From positions 1 to 61,849 of IMG/VR virus record IMGVR_UViG_3300033141_002871: a DNA stretch of 61,849 nucleotides; one strand, written 5' to 3'. Shown piece by piece: positions 9,260 through 16,953 of this stretch. This DNA is from a virus. Position 1 is the stretch's first letter, and the number at the start of each line of letters is the position of its first letter. The notes under the pieces were generated by a model. That model saw nothing but the letters and a program-made list of their open reading frames with translations, was not told the origin of the DNA and did not search any database. Position numbers and translations under genes: made by a program.

Positions 9260-9957
9260 TGAAGAGGCGGAAGAAGAGCGTCGGGCTGTCTAAGGTGGTT
9301 GGGATGGACCTGTCGCTGAACCACGGTGCCATTGTGTGCCTGGACCGCGGAAGACTGTGGCGGGTCTTGTGGGCGACGACGAAGGCCGCGGCCTCGAAGA
9401 GGAAGGACGCCACAAGGATTGACATCCCGAAGAATCTGCAGCGAGAGGAGAAGGAGGTGTGGCGGCTCGACTGGTGGGCGAAGTACCTGCGCGAGGTGCT
9501 CGAATCGCTCTGCCCCGACATCGTTGCGTTCGAAGGCTACGCGATGGGCAAGTCGCAGAGGGCACACCAGATCGGAGAGCTGGGCGGGGTTGCCCGCCTA
9601 ACCTGCTGGCGGCTCGGCGTTCGATTCCGCATCTACGACCCGTCGACCATCAAGATGTTCGCGACCCACAACGGGGGAGCCGACAAGGTCGAGGTTGGCG
9701 ATGCTGTGAAGGAGAGGTGGGGAGTGAACTTCGATTCCCTGGATCCGCCTTCCCGGTCTCGGAAGAAGAGGAAGGAGACGAGCGAGGACTTGTACGACGC
9801 CTACGCCATCGCGCGGCTCGCGTGGACCGAGGTGTGGCTGAGGAGGGGTGTTATTCTTCTCAGCGATCTTCATGAGAAGGAGATACAGGCGTTCAACCGG
9901 GTGACTCGGGCAAATCCTGAGAACCTGTTGTCGAAGGACTGGTTGAGGAGGGGATAA
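9259..9957 (+). CDS. RuvC-like Holliday junction resolvase
   Basis: 232 residues; ATG overlaps the upstream TGA. The RNase H fold acidic residues can be placed: Asp in GMDLSLN, Glu in VAFEGYAMG, and Asp residues in the C-terminal EDLYDAYAIA. The role is to cleave branched DNA before packaging. It closes the recombination cluster. Phage resolvases of this type are often annotated as RuvC-like; the exact subfamily is not resolved. Confidence 0.8.
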   Translation: MKRRKKSVGLSKVVGMDLSLNHGAIVCLDRGRLWRVLWATTKAAASKRKDATRIDIPKNLQREEKEVWRLDWWAKYLREVLESLCPDIVAFEGYAMGKSQRAHQIGELGGVARLTCWRLGVRFRIYDPSTIKMFATHNGGADKVEVGDAVKERWGVNFDSLDPPSRSRKKRKETSEDLYDAYAIARLAWTEVWLRRGVILLSDLHEKEIQAFNRVTRANPENLLSKDWLRRG

Positions 9958-9959
9958 AG

Positions 9960-10523
9960 GTGATACCGGAAACTAAAATTAACGACGTCAGGGTCGAGCA
10001 CTTCGAGGTGTCGGAATCTGAATCCGCTCTGACCTACATTAGGGGACGCGGGGTTCCTCCGGGGAAGTATGTCCGGTTATTCGTTGACGGCGACCTGATG
10101 ATGTCTAACACGCCGGAAGAGATCCGCAGCAACATGGATTTCATTATTTTCGCGACTGGGGATGTGTTGGTAGCCGGGCTGGGTTTGGGAGTTATTTTGC
10201 ACAAGCCGCTGGAGCGGGAGGACGTGAAGAGCATCCTGGTGATCGAGAAGTCGCAGGACGTCATAGACGCGGTGCTGCCGCATATCGGGCACCCCAGGCT
10301 CGAAGTGGTCTGCGCCGATATCTTCGACTGGAGACCCCCGAAGGGTAGGAAGTGGGATACCATCTACTTCGACATCTGGCCGGATATTTGCGTCGACAAC
10401 CTGGAAGATATCTCCAGGCTCAAGCGCAAATTTGCGCGCCGGCTCCGGAGGGACAACCCGAAGGCGTGGATGGCGGCTTGGCAAGAGGACACTCTGCGTT
10501 ACATGAGAAGGAAGGGAAGATAA
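9960..10523 (+). CDS. Rossmann-fold protein, spermidine-synthase / SAM-methyltransferase-like
   Basis: 187 residues, GTG start. The motif I glycine loop is VAGLGLGVIL, followed by an acidic ribose-binding strand (VLVIEKS) and VVCADIFDW, then WDTIYFDIWPD. This order matches spermidine-synthase-like methyltransferase folds common in phages. Substrate unknown; the small C-terminal domain suggests a stand-alone Rossmann unit rather than a full polyamine synthase. Confidence 0.65.
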   Translation: MIPETKINDVRVEHFEVSESESALTYIRGRGVPPGKYVRLFVDGDLMMSNTPEEIRSNMDFIIFATGDVLVAGLGLGVILHKPLEREDVKSILVIEKSQDVIDAVLPHIGHPRLEVVCADIFDWRPPKGRKWDTIYFDIWPDICVDNLEDISRLKRKFARRLRRDNPKAWMAAWQEDTLRYMRRKGR

Positions 10524-11062
10524 TGTCGAAAAGAAGGAGGAAGCTGACGTTCGAGAAGGTAGTGGAGAAGGTTCTCGGAAATTCGCTGTTCAGTTTTATA
10601 CAGCGCATGTTTCAGCTTATGGAGATCACGGAGAACGAGATCGAGAAGGCGAAGCAGAGGTGGCCGGAGAGGACTGACATGCTTCACAGATCGTTCATGC
10701 TCCTGAGACCGACAAGCGAGGCAATGAGCGATGTCGGTGAGGTGTTCTACCGGCACCATTGCCGGGAGATTCTGAGGAGGGTCGCAGAAGGTGGGGACAC
10801 CAGGATGGGAACGACTCTGGAGGTGGTGCTGGCGCTGAGAGAGGCTTCGTTAGTGTCACCGCTGAAGAGAGACCCGGCCGTGCTTTATGCCAAGCTGTTC
10901 ATGCGATGCGGACAGAAAGTATTGAGCGAGGATTCCGAGCTGGCGAGGTTGATGTGGGACATGGCAAGGGACGAGAGCTACCGGGGAGCATGTGACGAGA
11001 TCGAGTCGGATCTGAGGAGGAAGCTATCTGTCTCTGACAGGGTCTTGCAACCGGAACGGTGA
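10523..11062 (+). CDS. Hypothetical protein, 179 aa
   Basis: ATG overlaps the TAA of the previous gene. Basic N-terminus (MSKRRRKLTFEKVVEKVLG), helical body, no recognised domain. Lies between the Rossmann protein and the NusG-like gene. Confidence 0.65.
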   Translation: MSKRRRKLTFEKVVEKVLGNSLFSFIQRMFQLMEITENEIEKAKQRWPERTDMLHRSFMLLRPTSEAMSDVGEVFYRHHCREILRRVAEGGDTRMGTTLEVVLALREASLVSPLKRDPAVLYAKLFMRCGQKVLSEDSELARLMWDMARDESYRGACDEIESDLRRKLSVSDRVLQPER

Positions 11063-11082
11063 GGGTGATATGATGCCTGGCA

Positions 11083-11715
11083 ATGGGTGCGAGATGGTAC
11101 ATTGCGGAAGTGGAAGAGGTAGCGCGGTTATCCCTGAAGAGGGCTGCCTCCAGGGCTTCCATTCGGGTCTGGGAGCCGCACCTGACAGTCAGGTACGTGA
11201 AGGACGGGAGGTGGACGGACGGAAGTGTCAGGCTCGCGGAGGGGTACGTGTTTCTTCGCGGGGAGTCGACGGAGGTGGTCGCGAAGGTAGTCGGGTCCGT
11301 GAGGGGCGCGAGACTGCTGCAGTCGAGGCGCAGGCCGGCGGTCCTTTCCGACGAGGACGTCGCGAGGTACGAGCAGGCGGAGAGGCTGGCGGTCCAGATC
11401 ACTCCGGGCATCGTGAGGTCGGGGGCGCGGGTCGCCGTTCGGAAGGACGTCCGTTCGCCGTACGCGGGATTGGTCGGAAGGTATCTCGACATGGGACTGG
11501 CGCTCAGGGGCGGGACGATGTACTCGCTGGTCGAGTTCGACATGTGGGGCCACACAAAGGTGGACTTCGTACCTGCCGATCATATTGAGGAGGCGCAGTG
11601 CGAGAGCCTGTTATCGTGTACGGATGGGATTATAGGGCGGTTAGGAGCGACGCTGTCGAGCCCGTTGCGACCGATCCGTTCGAGGGCCTCGACGGGGCAG
11701 GAGACAGAGGGGTGA
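11083..11715 (+). CDS. NusG-like transcription elongation / antitermination factor
   Basis: 210 residues. The NGN domain begins at RWYIAEV and contains the LAEGYVFLRG strand and SVRGARLL, equivalent to the NusG FPGYV and VP..F segments. A KOW domain follows (GARVAVRKDVRSPYAGLVGRY ... VDFVPADHIEE). The ribosome binding site for this ATG is weak. The last 40 codons overlap the next gene by 118 bases and look non-homologous, so the functional end is probably near residue 172. NusG-family proteins bind RNA polymerase and change pausing or termination; a phage copy suggests redirected host transcription. Confidence 0.78.
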   Translation: MGARWYIAEVEEVARLSLKRAASRASIRVWEPHLTVRYVKDGRWTDGSVRLAEGYVFLRGESTEVVAKVVGSVRGARLLQSRRRPAVLSDEDVARYEQAERLAVQITPGIVRSGARVAVRKDVRSPYAGLVGRYLDMGLALRGGTMYSLVEFDMWGHTKVDFVPADHIEEAQCESLLSCTDGIIGRLGATLSSPLRPIRSRASTGQETEG

Positions 11716-12641
11716 GCTGGGATGCGGTTCGCGAGATTGAGTGCCTGTTGTGGCCGAGGGAGCGACTGCTCCTCGGGCTTATGCGGCTCGGGAAGACACC
11801 GAGCGAGGTCGCGAGGATTCTGGGGTTTCCGAGGCGGCAGCGGGCGGCCGAGGAGATGCGGCGGGTCATCTCTGTCATATCCTTCTACGCGGGGCACTAC
11901 GAGACGGTCCGGAGGTTGTATCGGGGCAGGGTCAACCTTGACAGACGGCAGCTCATCGCGGTCCGGATGTACGCGGCCGGCAGAATCAATCAGAGGAGGG
12001 TCGCGGAGCTGCTCGGTTTTCGGCACAGGAGGGCTCTCTGCACCATGCTCCTACGGGCACGGGCCAGGCTCGCAGAGGCGGGCGACCATGAGGTATTACA
12101 ACTGCTCAGGGACTGCGCGAAGCGGAGGAAGAGCCTGCGGATGCGAAGGAGGAGACTGATGTCTACCGACGCTTGGCGAGATGACGTGAAGAGACGGCTG
12201 CTTCAGATGCTCGGGAAGGTCTGGTACGAGTGGGGCGGTCAGGACCTGGGGCGGCGCAGGGCGGACTGTTCTGGGCTGGTGCTTGAGGTCTTGAAGGAGG
12301 CAAGGGTTCTGCCTCCTACCGTCAAGGACATGACGGCGCACCAGCTCTCCAGGCTGTTCCGGCGTCGGGTCAAGAGGCCGCTGCCGGGGGATCTCGCGTT
12401 CTACGGCGGAAGCTGGTCTCGGGTTACTCACGTCATGTTTTACATGGGGGAAGTGGACGGGATCGAGGGGATGGTTGCCGGGATGTGCGGTGGCCGCAGG
12501 AACATGAAGGCTTCGTGGGCCAGGAAGGTCGGTGCCGGACTGTGGTTGCGACCGGCGAAGTACCGGAAGGACTTTCTCGGGTTTTCCCGGGTCGAGTTGA
12601 TTGTGGCGGATCAGCTCGGGATTTATTTATTGTCTAAATAA
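11598..12641 (+). CDS. Helix-turn-helix protein fused to an NlpC/P60 peptidase
   Basis: 347 residues. GTG at 11598 is preceded by GAGGAGG at good spacing. The N-terminal half has two sigma-region-4-like HTH segments (LGKTPSEVARILGF and AGRINQRRVAELLGF). From residue 188 an NlpC/P60 domain follows, with catalytic Cys224 in ADCSGLV and His278 in THVMFYMG. An internal ATG at 12159 has AGGAGG six bases upstream and would give a free 160-residue peptidase. The peptidase could cut host peptidoglycan in lysis or entry. The stop codon lies inside palindrome copy 2. Confidence 0.72.
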   Translation: MREPVIVYGWDYRAVRSDAVEPVATDPFEGLDGAGDRGVSWDAVREIECLLWPRERLLLGLMRLGKTPSEVARILGFPRRQRAAEEMRRVISVISFYAGHYETVRRLYRGRVNLDRRQLIAVRMYAAGRINQRRVAELLGFRHRRALCTMLLRARARLAEAGDHEVLQLLRDCAKRRKSLRMRRRRLMSTDAWRDDVKRRLLQMLGKVWYEWGGQDLGRRRADCSGLVLEVLKEARVLPPTVKDMTAHQLSRLFRRRVKRPLPGDLAFYGGSWSRVTHVMFYMGEVDGIEGMVAGMCGGRRNMKASWARKVGAGLWLRPAKYRKDFLGFSRVELIVADQLGIYLLSK

Positions 12642-12642
12642 A
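12622..12642 (+). repeat. AT-rich palindrome, copy 2
   Basis: TTTATTTA and TAAATAAA arms (8 bp) flank the loop TTGTC. It contains the stop codon of the HTH-peptidase gene and ends just before the AAGGAGG ribosome binding site of the gene at 12652. This copy has the least conserved centre. Confidence 0.8.
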
Positions 12643-12651
12643 GGAGGCGGT

Positions 12652-13044
12652 ATGGCGGACGTTATTGCAGAGATTTCGAAGGTCGTTGGGAGCGGGACTC
12701 TGACGGAGTACCAGAGGAGGTTCCTCCGGGCCAGGTGGCTTCTCGCGAACATGGGAAAGGAGAGGGTGGACGAGGCGGTCGCCGCCGGGATGCTGGAGCC
12801 GGACGCTAGGGCGTTCATCGAGGAGACGGCCGAGCTTGTCCGGAAGATCGAGGACGGCAGGGCCGAGCCGGGGGATCTTCAGCAGATAGTGCTGGACCGG
12901 CTGGAGGACACCTACATGTGGTCGCAGCCGAGGGCGAAGCTGACGGTCGCGGAGAAGAGGCAGGTTGCCGAGTGGTGCCGGAGAGACGGGCATAGCAACC
13001 TGGCCGACGAAGTCGAGAGAGGAATCAGGGAGGACAGCGGATGA
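12652..13044 (+). CDS. Hypothetical protein, 130 aa
   Basis: ATG with a strong AAGGAGG site directly downstream of palindrome copy 2. Helical acidic protein with no recognised motif. Stop overlaps the next ATG. Function unknown. Confidence 0.7.
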   Translation: MADVIAEISKVVGSGTLTEYQRRFLRARWLLANMGKERVDEAVAAGMLEPDARAFIEETAELVRKIEDGRAEPGDLQQIVLDRLEDTYMWSQPRAKLTVAEKRQVAEWCRRDGHSNLADEVERGIREDSG

Positions 13045-13574
13045 TCGGATCTCTCGGCAGGTGCCCCCGTTGCTGGGGGTATGAGTGTGACTGCGAGACC
13101 ACGGAGTTGAATAGGGCTAAGGTAGAGAGAAGGGAACCTAATGAAGAGAGGGAGGCAAGCATGGACGTATTCGGAAACGATAACTATCCGTTGAACGAGA
13201 ACCACAACCCGAGCCGACGGCTGGAGAACATGAAGCCGGCCCCGAGGTGCTACATCGTCTGGAAGCCGAAGACTCCGGATGCCAGGGAGGTTCGGGGAAT
13301 CATCCGTCCAGGCTCGGCGGTCTGGGAGCCGAACTGCGCGAAGGTAGTCGCGGCCGGGGACGGATGCGAGCTGGCGAAGCCGGGCGACTACGTGTTCTGG
13401 TCGATGTTCGGCCGGGTGGACCGGGAGACCGGGGAGATCGACCACGGCAACAAGCCGTCTCCGGTCGTCTGGGGCTTCACGGACGAGGAGCCGGCGTTTT
13501 ACACGATCCATGAGCGGGACGTCGTTGCGGTGACGAAGAGTGGCGCGGAGGATGAGAGGTTGAGCGAGTTGTAA
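13041..13574 (+). CDS. GroES-like co-chaperonin candidate with a CxxC N-terminal extension
   Basis: 177 residues. From about residue 64 the protein follows the Cpn10 pattern: RCYIVWKPK, then GIIRPGSA, KVVAAGDGCELAKPGDYVFW, and a last strand ending in HERDVVAV. Phages of the T4 group encode such proteins (gp31) to help host GroEL fold the capsid protein. The first 40 residues add a Cys cluster (CPRCWGYECDC). A second ATG at 13161 with GGGAGG upstream would give a 137-residue form closer to a normal GroES, so two products are possible. No GroEL gene is in the window. Confidence 0.6.
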   Translation: MIGSLGRCPRCWGYECDCETTELNRAKVERREPNEEREASMDVFGNDNYPLNENHNPSRRLENMKPAPRCYIVWKPKTPDAREVRGIIRPGSAVWEPNCAKVVAAGDGCELAKPGDYVFWSMFGRVDRETGEIDHGNKPSPVVWGFTDEEPAFYTIHERDVVAVTKSGAEDERLSEL

Positions 13575-14218
13575 TGCCGAAGCGTAAGAAAAAGAGAGTG
13601 CTTGACCCTTTCTCGGTCTATGTGCAGGACCCGGAGATGAGTCTTCCCGGGCTGTCTCGGAAAATCGGCGTGCCTCTCAACACCTTGAAGAAGATCTCGG
13701 CTCGGGAAGGGTGGGTCGAGAGGAAGAAGAAATTTTGGGATGACGTGAGGAGGCAGGCGACCGAGGACGCGGCGAGGCGGATCTCCGAGGAGATGGGCGA
13801 CGCGATAGTGGAGGCTACCCGGAGGCACAGGGACGAGGGGAAGGGTCTTCAGACAGTCGGCGTCAAGATGCTGAGGGAGGCCGACCGTCTGATAAAGGCG
13901 GCCGAGGAGGGCTGGAAGTGCCCGGAGTGCGGCAAGCCGGTCGGACTGCCGAAGCTGAAGCCGGGCGAGGCGCTGAGGGCCGCGGTGCAGAGCGTGAAGG
14001 GCGGGGTAGAGGTGGAGAGGCGCGCGCTCGGGCTCGCGGAAACGATAGTCAAGATCGAGTTCGCGAGGGAGTACGGGAAGGTGGTTGTTGATATTGTCGG
14101 GAAATACATTGACGACCCGGTGGTGCTGAGGAACATCGCGAGGGACTTGGACTCGTTCACCGCCGCGGAAGAGGAGAAGCTGGAGCAGTGGTCGGAGCAC
14201 GGCAAGCTGCTTCAGTGA
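13574..14218 (+). CDS. Terminase small subunit candidate
   Basis: 214 residues; ATG overlaps the previous TAA. An N-terminal HTH (SLPGLSRKIGVPLNTLKKIS) followed by AREGWVERKKKFW matches the start of many phage terminase small subunits, which recognise DNA for packaging. A CPECG pair sits at about residue 116, and the C-terminus is helical. It lies about 11.5 kb from the large subunit, farther than usual, so the assignment stays tentative. Confidence 0.5.
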   Translation: MPKRKKKRVLDPFSVYVQDPEMSLPGLSRKIGVPLNTLKKISAREGWVERKKKFWDDVRRQATEDAARRISEEMGDAIVEATRRHRDEGKGLQTVGVKMLREADRLIKAAEEGWKCPECGKPVGLPKLKPGEALRAAVQSVKGGVEVERRALGLAETIVKIEFAREYGKVVVDIVGKYIDDPVVLRNIARDLDSFTAAEEEKLEQWSEHGKLLQ

Positions 14219-14251
14219 GTCTTGAAACCCTAGTAGACAGGAGGTGAAGAG

Positions 14252-14656
14252 ATGCGGGAGGACGGTAGGATTGCGCGCCTGTTGCGCGACAAGGACCATG
14301 TGGAGTATCGACATCTGAGGTTCAGGAGGGGAGGCGCAGTTACCGTGGCTTTTCGGAAGGCTCAGCCTCCGGCGGATGAGGGTGTTCTGCAGATGGCTTT
14401 TTCATTCTGTAATCCAAAGGACCAATTTTCGAGGGCGGACGGCAGGGCGAGGTCGTTGATCCGGTTGCTCAGAAGGGGAGGCATCAGGATGGGCCACGAG
14501 AGGTTTCGAGTTGCCGTGAAGGTCAGAATATCGCTGGAAGATACGCTCTTTGCCGGATTGTCTGCACTAAGGAAACGGAAGAGGCTTCCGACTTGGCTTG
14601 TAAGGCAATTTGAGAAGGAGATCGGTGGTGAGGGTCTGGCTGCTCAGGCGCAGTGA
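14252..14656 (+). CDS. Hypothetical protein, 134 aa
   Basis: ATG with AGGAGG six bases upstream. Arg-rich protein with no recognised domain. First gene of the accessory block. Its 3' end overlaps the next reading frame. Confidence 0.6.
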   Translation: MREDGRIARLLRDKDHVEYRHLRFRRGGAVTVAFRKAQPPADEGVLQMAFSFCNPKDQFSRADGRARSLIRLLRRGGIRMGHERFRVAVKVRISLEDTLFAGLSALRKRKRLPTWLVRQFEKEIGGEGLAAQAQ

Positions 14657-14834
14657 CGGAAGGTTCTCCGGCATTATGGGTGCAATCCACGTGTTCATGT
14701 CGGAGGAAGCCGCCGCTACAGAGATGGAACTGACCGGAAGACGAGGGAGCAAGTGGAGAATTGTGAGGGCGAGGCTGGAGGTCGAGGATGACAACGAGGA
14801 AGATGGTTCCGGACAGGCGGAAGCTGGTCGGTAG
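14628..14834 (+). CDS. Hypothetical protein, 68 aa
   Basis: GTG at 14628 has AAGGAG seven bases upstream; GTG at 14625 is an alternative. It overlaps both neighbours. The C-terminus is acidic. Function unknown. Confidence 0.5.
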   Translation: MRVWLLRRSDGRFSGIMGAIHVFMSEEAAATEMELTGRRGSKWRIVRARLEVEDDNEEDGSGQAEAGR

Positions 14835-15000
14835 GTTCTGGACGCGCGACGACTGGTCCTGGCAAGGATACGTCAGTCTGGGCCTGCACGGCAGGGCATA
14901 CGTCGTGATCGAGCACAACCGGGCGGAGAACAGGAAGGGGCCGGGGGACTGCGACCTGGTCATGTATATCGCTGAGAGAGACGGCAATGGCAAGGAGTGA
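14788..15000 (+). CDS. Hypothetical protein, 70 aa
   Basis: ATG with CTGGAGG upstream, overlapping the preceding gene by 47 bases. Compact, Trp/Tyr-rich (WTRDDWSWQGYVSLG), perhaps a small beta fold. Function unknown. Confidence 0.55.
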   Translation: MTTRKMVPDRRKLVGRFWTRDDWSWQGYVSLGLHGRAYVVIEHNRAENRKGPGDCDLVMYIAERDGNGKE

Positions 15001-15003
15001 AAG

Positions 15004-15168
15004 ATGGAGAAATCCGGGGAGGCGCGCGAGGTCTACAGGTGCAGATTTTGCCGGAGGGAGTTCGGTTCGAGGATCGCGTTGAGTCGGCATATGAACGAGA
15101 GGGCGAGGCTGGGAACGTGTCCTGTGAAGTCGAGGAAGAGAGGTCGTCGAAGTACTGTCGGGACTTGA
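15004..15168 (+). CDS. Small C2HC zinc-finger protein, 54 aa
   Basis: Short frame with AAGGAG six bases before the ATG. It reads YRCRFCRREFGSRIALSRHM followed by a Cys 10 residues later: a classical finger spacing (Cys-x2-Cys-x12-His) with Cys as last ligand. A basic tail (KSRKRGRRS) follows. Probable nucleic-acid binder. An overlapping 75-codon frame starting at 14997 lacks any domain and is less likely. Confidence 0.65.
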   Translation: MEKSGEAREVYRCRFCRREFGSRIALSRHMNERARLGTCPVKSRKRGRRSTVGT

Positions 15169-15234
15169 AGCGGGCGTCTTGCGGCGAGTGGAACAAACAA
15201 GAGGACGTCGAGGAGTTTACGTGAGGGAGGAGAT

Positions 15235-15438
15235 ATGCTGGTAATATTTTCAAGACCGGAGAAGCTCGCGGAGTACCTGAAGGAACAAGGTTTCCGGGTA
15301 GAGACGGACGACATAGAGTTCTCAGGGGTGAGGATGAGAATTATACGGTGGGAGGGACCGGACAAGCGGCAGCTCTCGTTGCTGGAGGCTGCGAGGAGTC
15401 AGGAGTCTCTGTTTGTCGAGGAGGAAGATGATGAATAA
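15235..15438 (+). CDS. Hypothetical protein, 67 aa
   Basis: ATG with GGGAGGAG upstream. Acidic C-terminus (FVEEEDDE), no known motif. Ends inside the start of the methyltransferase gene, implying coupled translation. Confidence 0.6.
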   Translation: MLVIFSRPEKLAEYLKEQGFRVETDDIEFSGVRMRIIRWEGPDKRQLSLLEAARSQESLFVEEEDDE

Positions 15439-15961
15439 TCTGCCCGACAAGCGGTACTCCGTGATCTATGCAGATCCTCCTTGGTCCTACAGGGACAGGA
15501 GCATGAATAGAGGAGGGTCTGCGCGGCACTACGAGACCCTTCTGGTGAAAGATGTCATGTTGCTTCCGGTGCAGCGAATTTCCGCTTCCGACTGCATGTT
15601 GTTTCTCTGGACGACTTGTCCGATACTTCCGGTGGCTCTTTCGGTCATGACCGCCTGGGGCTTCTCGTACAGGACAGTCGCGTTCGTCTGGGTCAAGACT
15701 ACCGGCAAGGGAGATCTTGCCTGGGGCATGGGGCACTGGACCAGGGCGAACGCGGAGCTGTGCCTGCTCGGGATCAATGGCAAGCCGAAGCGGGTATCTG
15801 CCGGCGTTCATCAGGTCGTCATGTCACGGAGGCTGGAGCACAGCAGGAAGCCGGCAGAGGTGCGGGACCTGATAGTGCAGCTCGCCGGCGACGTGCCCCG
15901 GATCGAGCTGTTCGCCAGGGAGAGGGTTCCGGGCTGGGATGCCTGGGGAAAAGAGGTGTGA
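15428..15961 (+). CDS. MT-A70 family adenine N6-methyltransferase
   Basis: 177 residues. The catalytic motif DPPW occurs at YADPPWSY near the N-terminus and the SAM-binding part follows in MT-A70 order (LFLWTT, WGFSYRTVAFVWVKT, HQVVMSRRLEHSRKPAEV). In phages such enzymes methylate adenine in DNA and can block host restriction. ATG at 15428 or 15431; AGGAGG lies immediately upstream and favours the second. Recognition sequence unknown. Confidence 0.85.
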   Translation: MMNNLPDKRYSVIYADPPWSYRDRSMNRGGSARHYETLLVKDVMLLPVQRISASDCMLFLWTTCPILPVALSVMTAWGFSYRTVAFVWVKTTGKGDLAWGMGHWTRANAELCLLGINGKPKRVSAGVHQVVMSRRLEHSRKPAEVRDLIVQLAGDVPRIELFARERVPGWDAWGKEV

Positions 15962-15962
15962 G

Positions 15963-16289
15963 ATGGGAAGGAAGAAACACAGGTTATGCGGAGCGGATGG
16001 AGATTTCAGAGATGACTATTTTCAGGCTGTGAAGATGTGGGGGTGGACGGCACAGGAGATGGTACTGGCGGAGGAGTGCGCCGAGCTGGCCGCTGCGTAT
16101 CTTCGGAAAGGTAGAACCAACAGACCGGAGGCCCTAGAACAGTTCTATGAGGAGTGTGCCGACGTCTCTGTGATGATCGATCAGCTCTTGGTCGCGGCAC
16201 CTCTGGAGATTCGACAGCGTGTGTTGGAGAAGAAGGCGAAGAAGCTGGCGATGCTGAGGGAGAAACTCAGTGCCGAGGAAGGAGACTGA
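15963..16289 (+). CDS. MazG-like nucleotide pyrophosphohydrolase
   Basis: 108 residues. Two helical metal-binding motifs, EECAELAAA and EECADV, are spaced as in all-alpha NTP pyrophosphatases, which bind Mg through Glu and Asp residues and hydrolyse NTPs or alarmone-type nucleotides. Phages use them to clean nucleotide pools or counter starvation signals. The 3' end overlaps the nuclease gene by 20 bases. Confidence 0.7.
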   Translation: MGRKKHRLCGADGDFRDDYFQAVKMWGWTAQEMVLAEECAELAAAYLRKGRTNRPEALEQFYEECADVSVMIDQLLVAAPLEIRQRVLEKKAKKLAMLREKLSAEEGD

Positions 16290-16953
16290 GATCGCCGCTG
16301 CCGTCCTGAAGTGGCTCGGGGCGGACGGCTGGGACTGCTACCCAGAGGTGTCGTGGAAGGGGCAGGCGCGGGCGGACATCGTGGCTGTCCGGGGTCCGCT
16401 GCTCTGGGTCATCGAGACGAAGACCTCCCTGGGCCTGAAGGTGATCTCACAGGCGCGCTACTGGCTGCGACTCGGAGCGATGATGGCGAGCATCGCGGTT
16501 CCGAAACAGAGGAAATTTCGCAGGTCCGGGGCCGACCGGGAGTTGGCGAAGAGGGTCTGTGAGTGGCTCGGGGTCGGGATGCTGACGGTCGGCTCCGTTG
16601 GCAGCATTTCCGAGCCTATCCCGGCCCGGCTGCACAGGAGGAACCGGGGTCTCAGCAGGAGGATCGCCGACTACCTGACACCGGAGATGAAGCGGTACAC
16701 GGCGGGGAACGCGGAGTCAAGGTACTGGACTCCGTTCAAGGAGACGGTTAGACGGGCGCGGATGCACATCTCTGTCAATCAGGGTTGCACGGTCAAGGAC
16801 TTGGTCGACTCAATCCGGCACCACTATGCATCGTCGGCTTCGGCGCGGCAGCACCTTGTCGAACACATTTTGGAGGGCAGACTTCCGGGAGTGCGGGCGG
16901 AGAAGGATGGGAAAATTTGGAGACTATATTTTGAAAAAGGAGAGGGAAGATGA
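16270..16953 (+). CDS. PD-(D/E)XK nuclease domain protein
   Basis: 227 residues, GTG start with GGGAG upstream. The core reads ADIVAVRGPLLWVIETKTS, giving the Asp and Glu-x-Lys of the restriction-endonuclease fold (VRR-NUC / Holliday-resolvase-like group). Residues 90-227 form an added helical part of unknown function with a basic C-terminus. Likely DNA processing; substrate unknown. Confidence 0.65.
   Translation: MPRKETEIAAAVLKWLGADGWDCYPEVSWKGQARADIVAVRGPLLWVIETKTSLGLKVISQARYWLRLGAMMASIAVPKQRKFRRSGADRELAKRVCEWLGVGMLTVGSVGSISEPIPARLHRRNRGLSRRIADYLTPEMKRYTAGNAESRYWTPFKETVRRARMHISVNQGCTVKDLVDSIRHHYASSASARQHLVEHILEGRLPGVRAEKDGKIWRLYFEKGEGR

Noticed and set aside
14997-15224. 75-codon frame overlapping the C2HC finger gene
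   Set aside because: The 15004 frame has a better spaced ribosome site and a clear zinc finger; this one has no motif.
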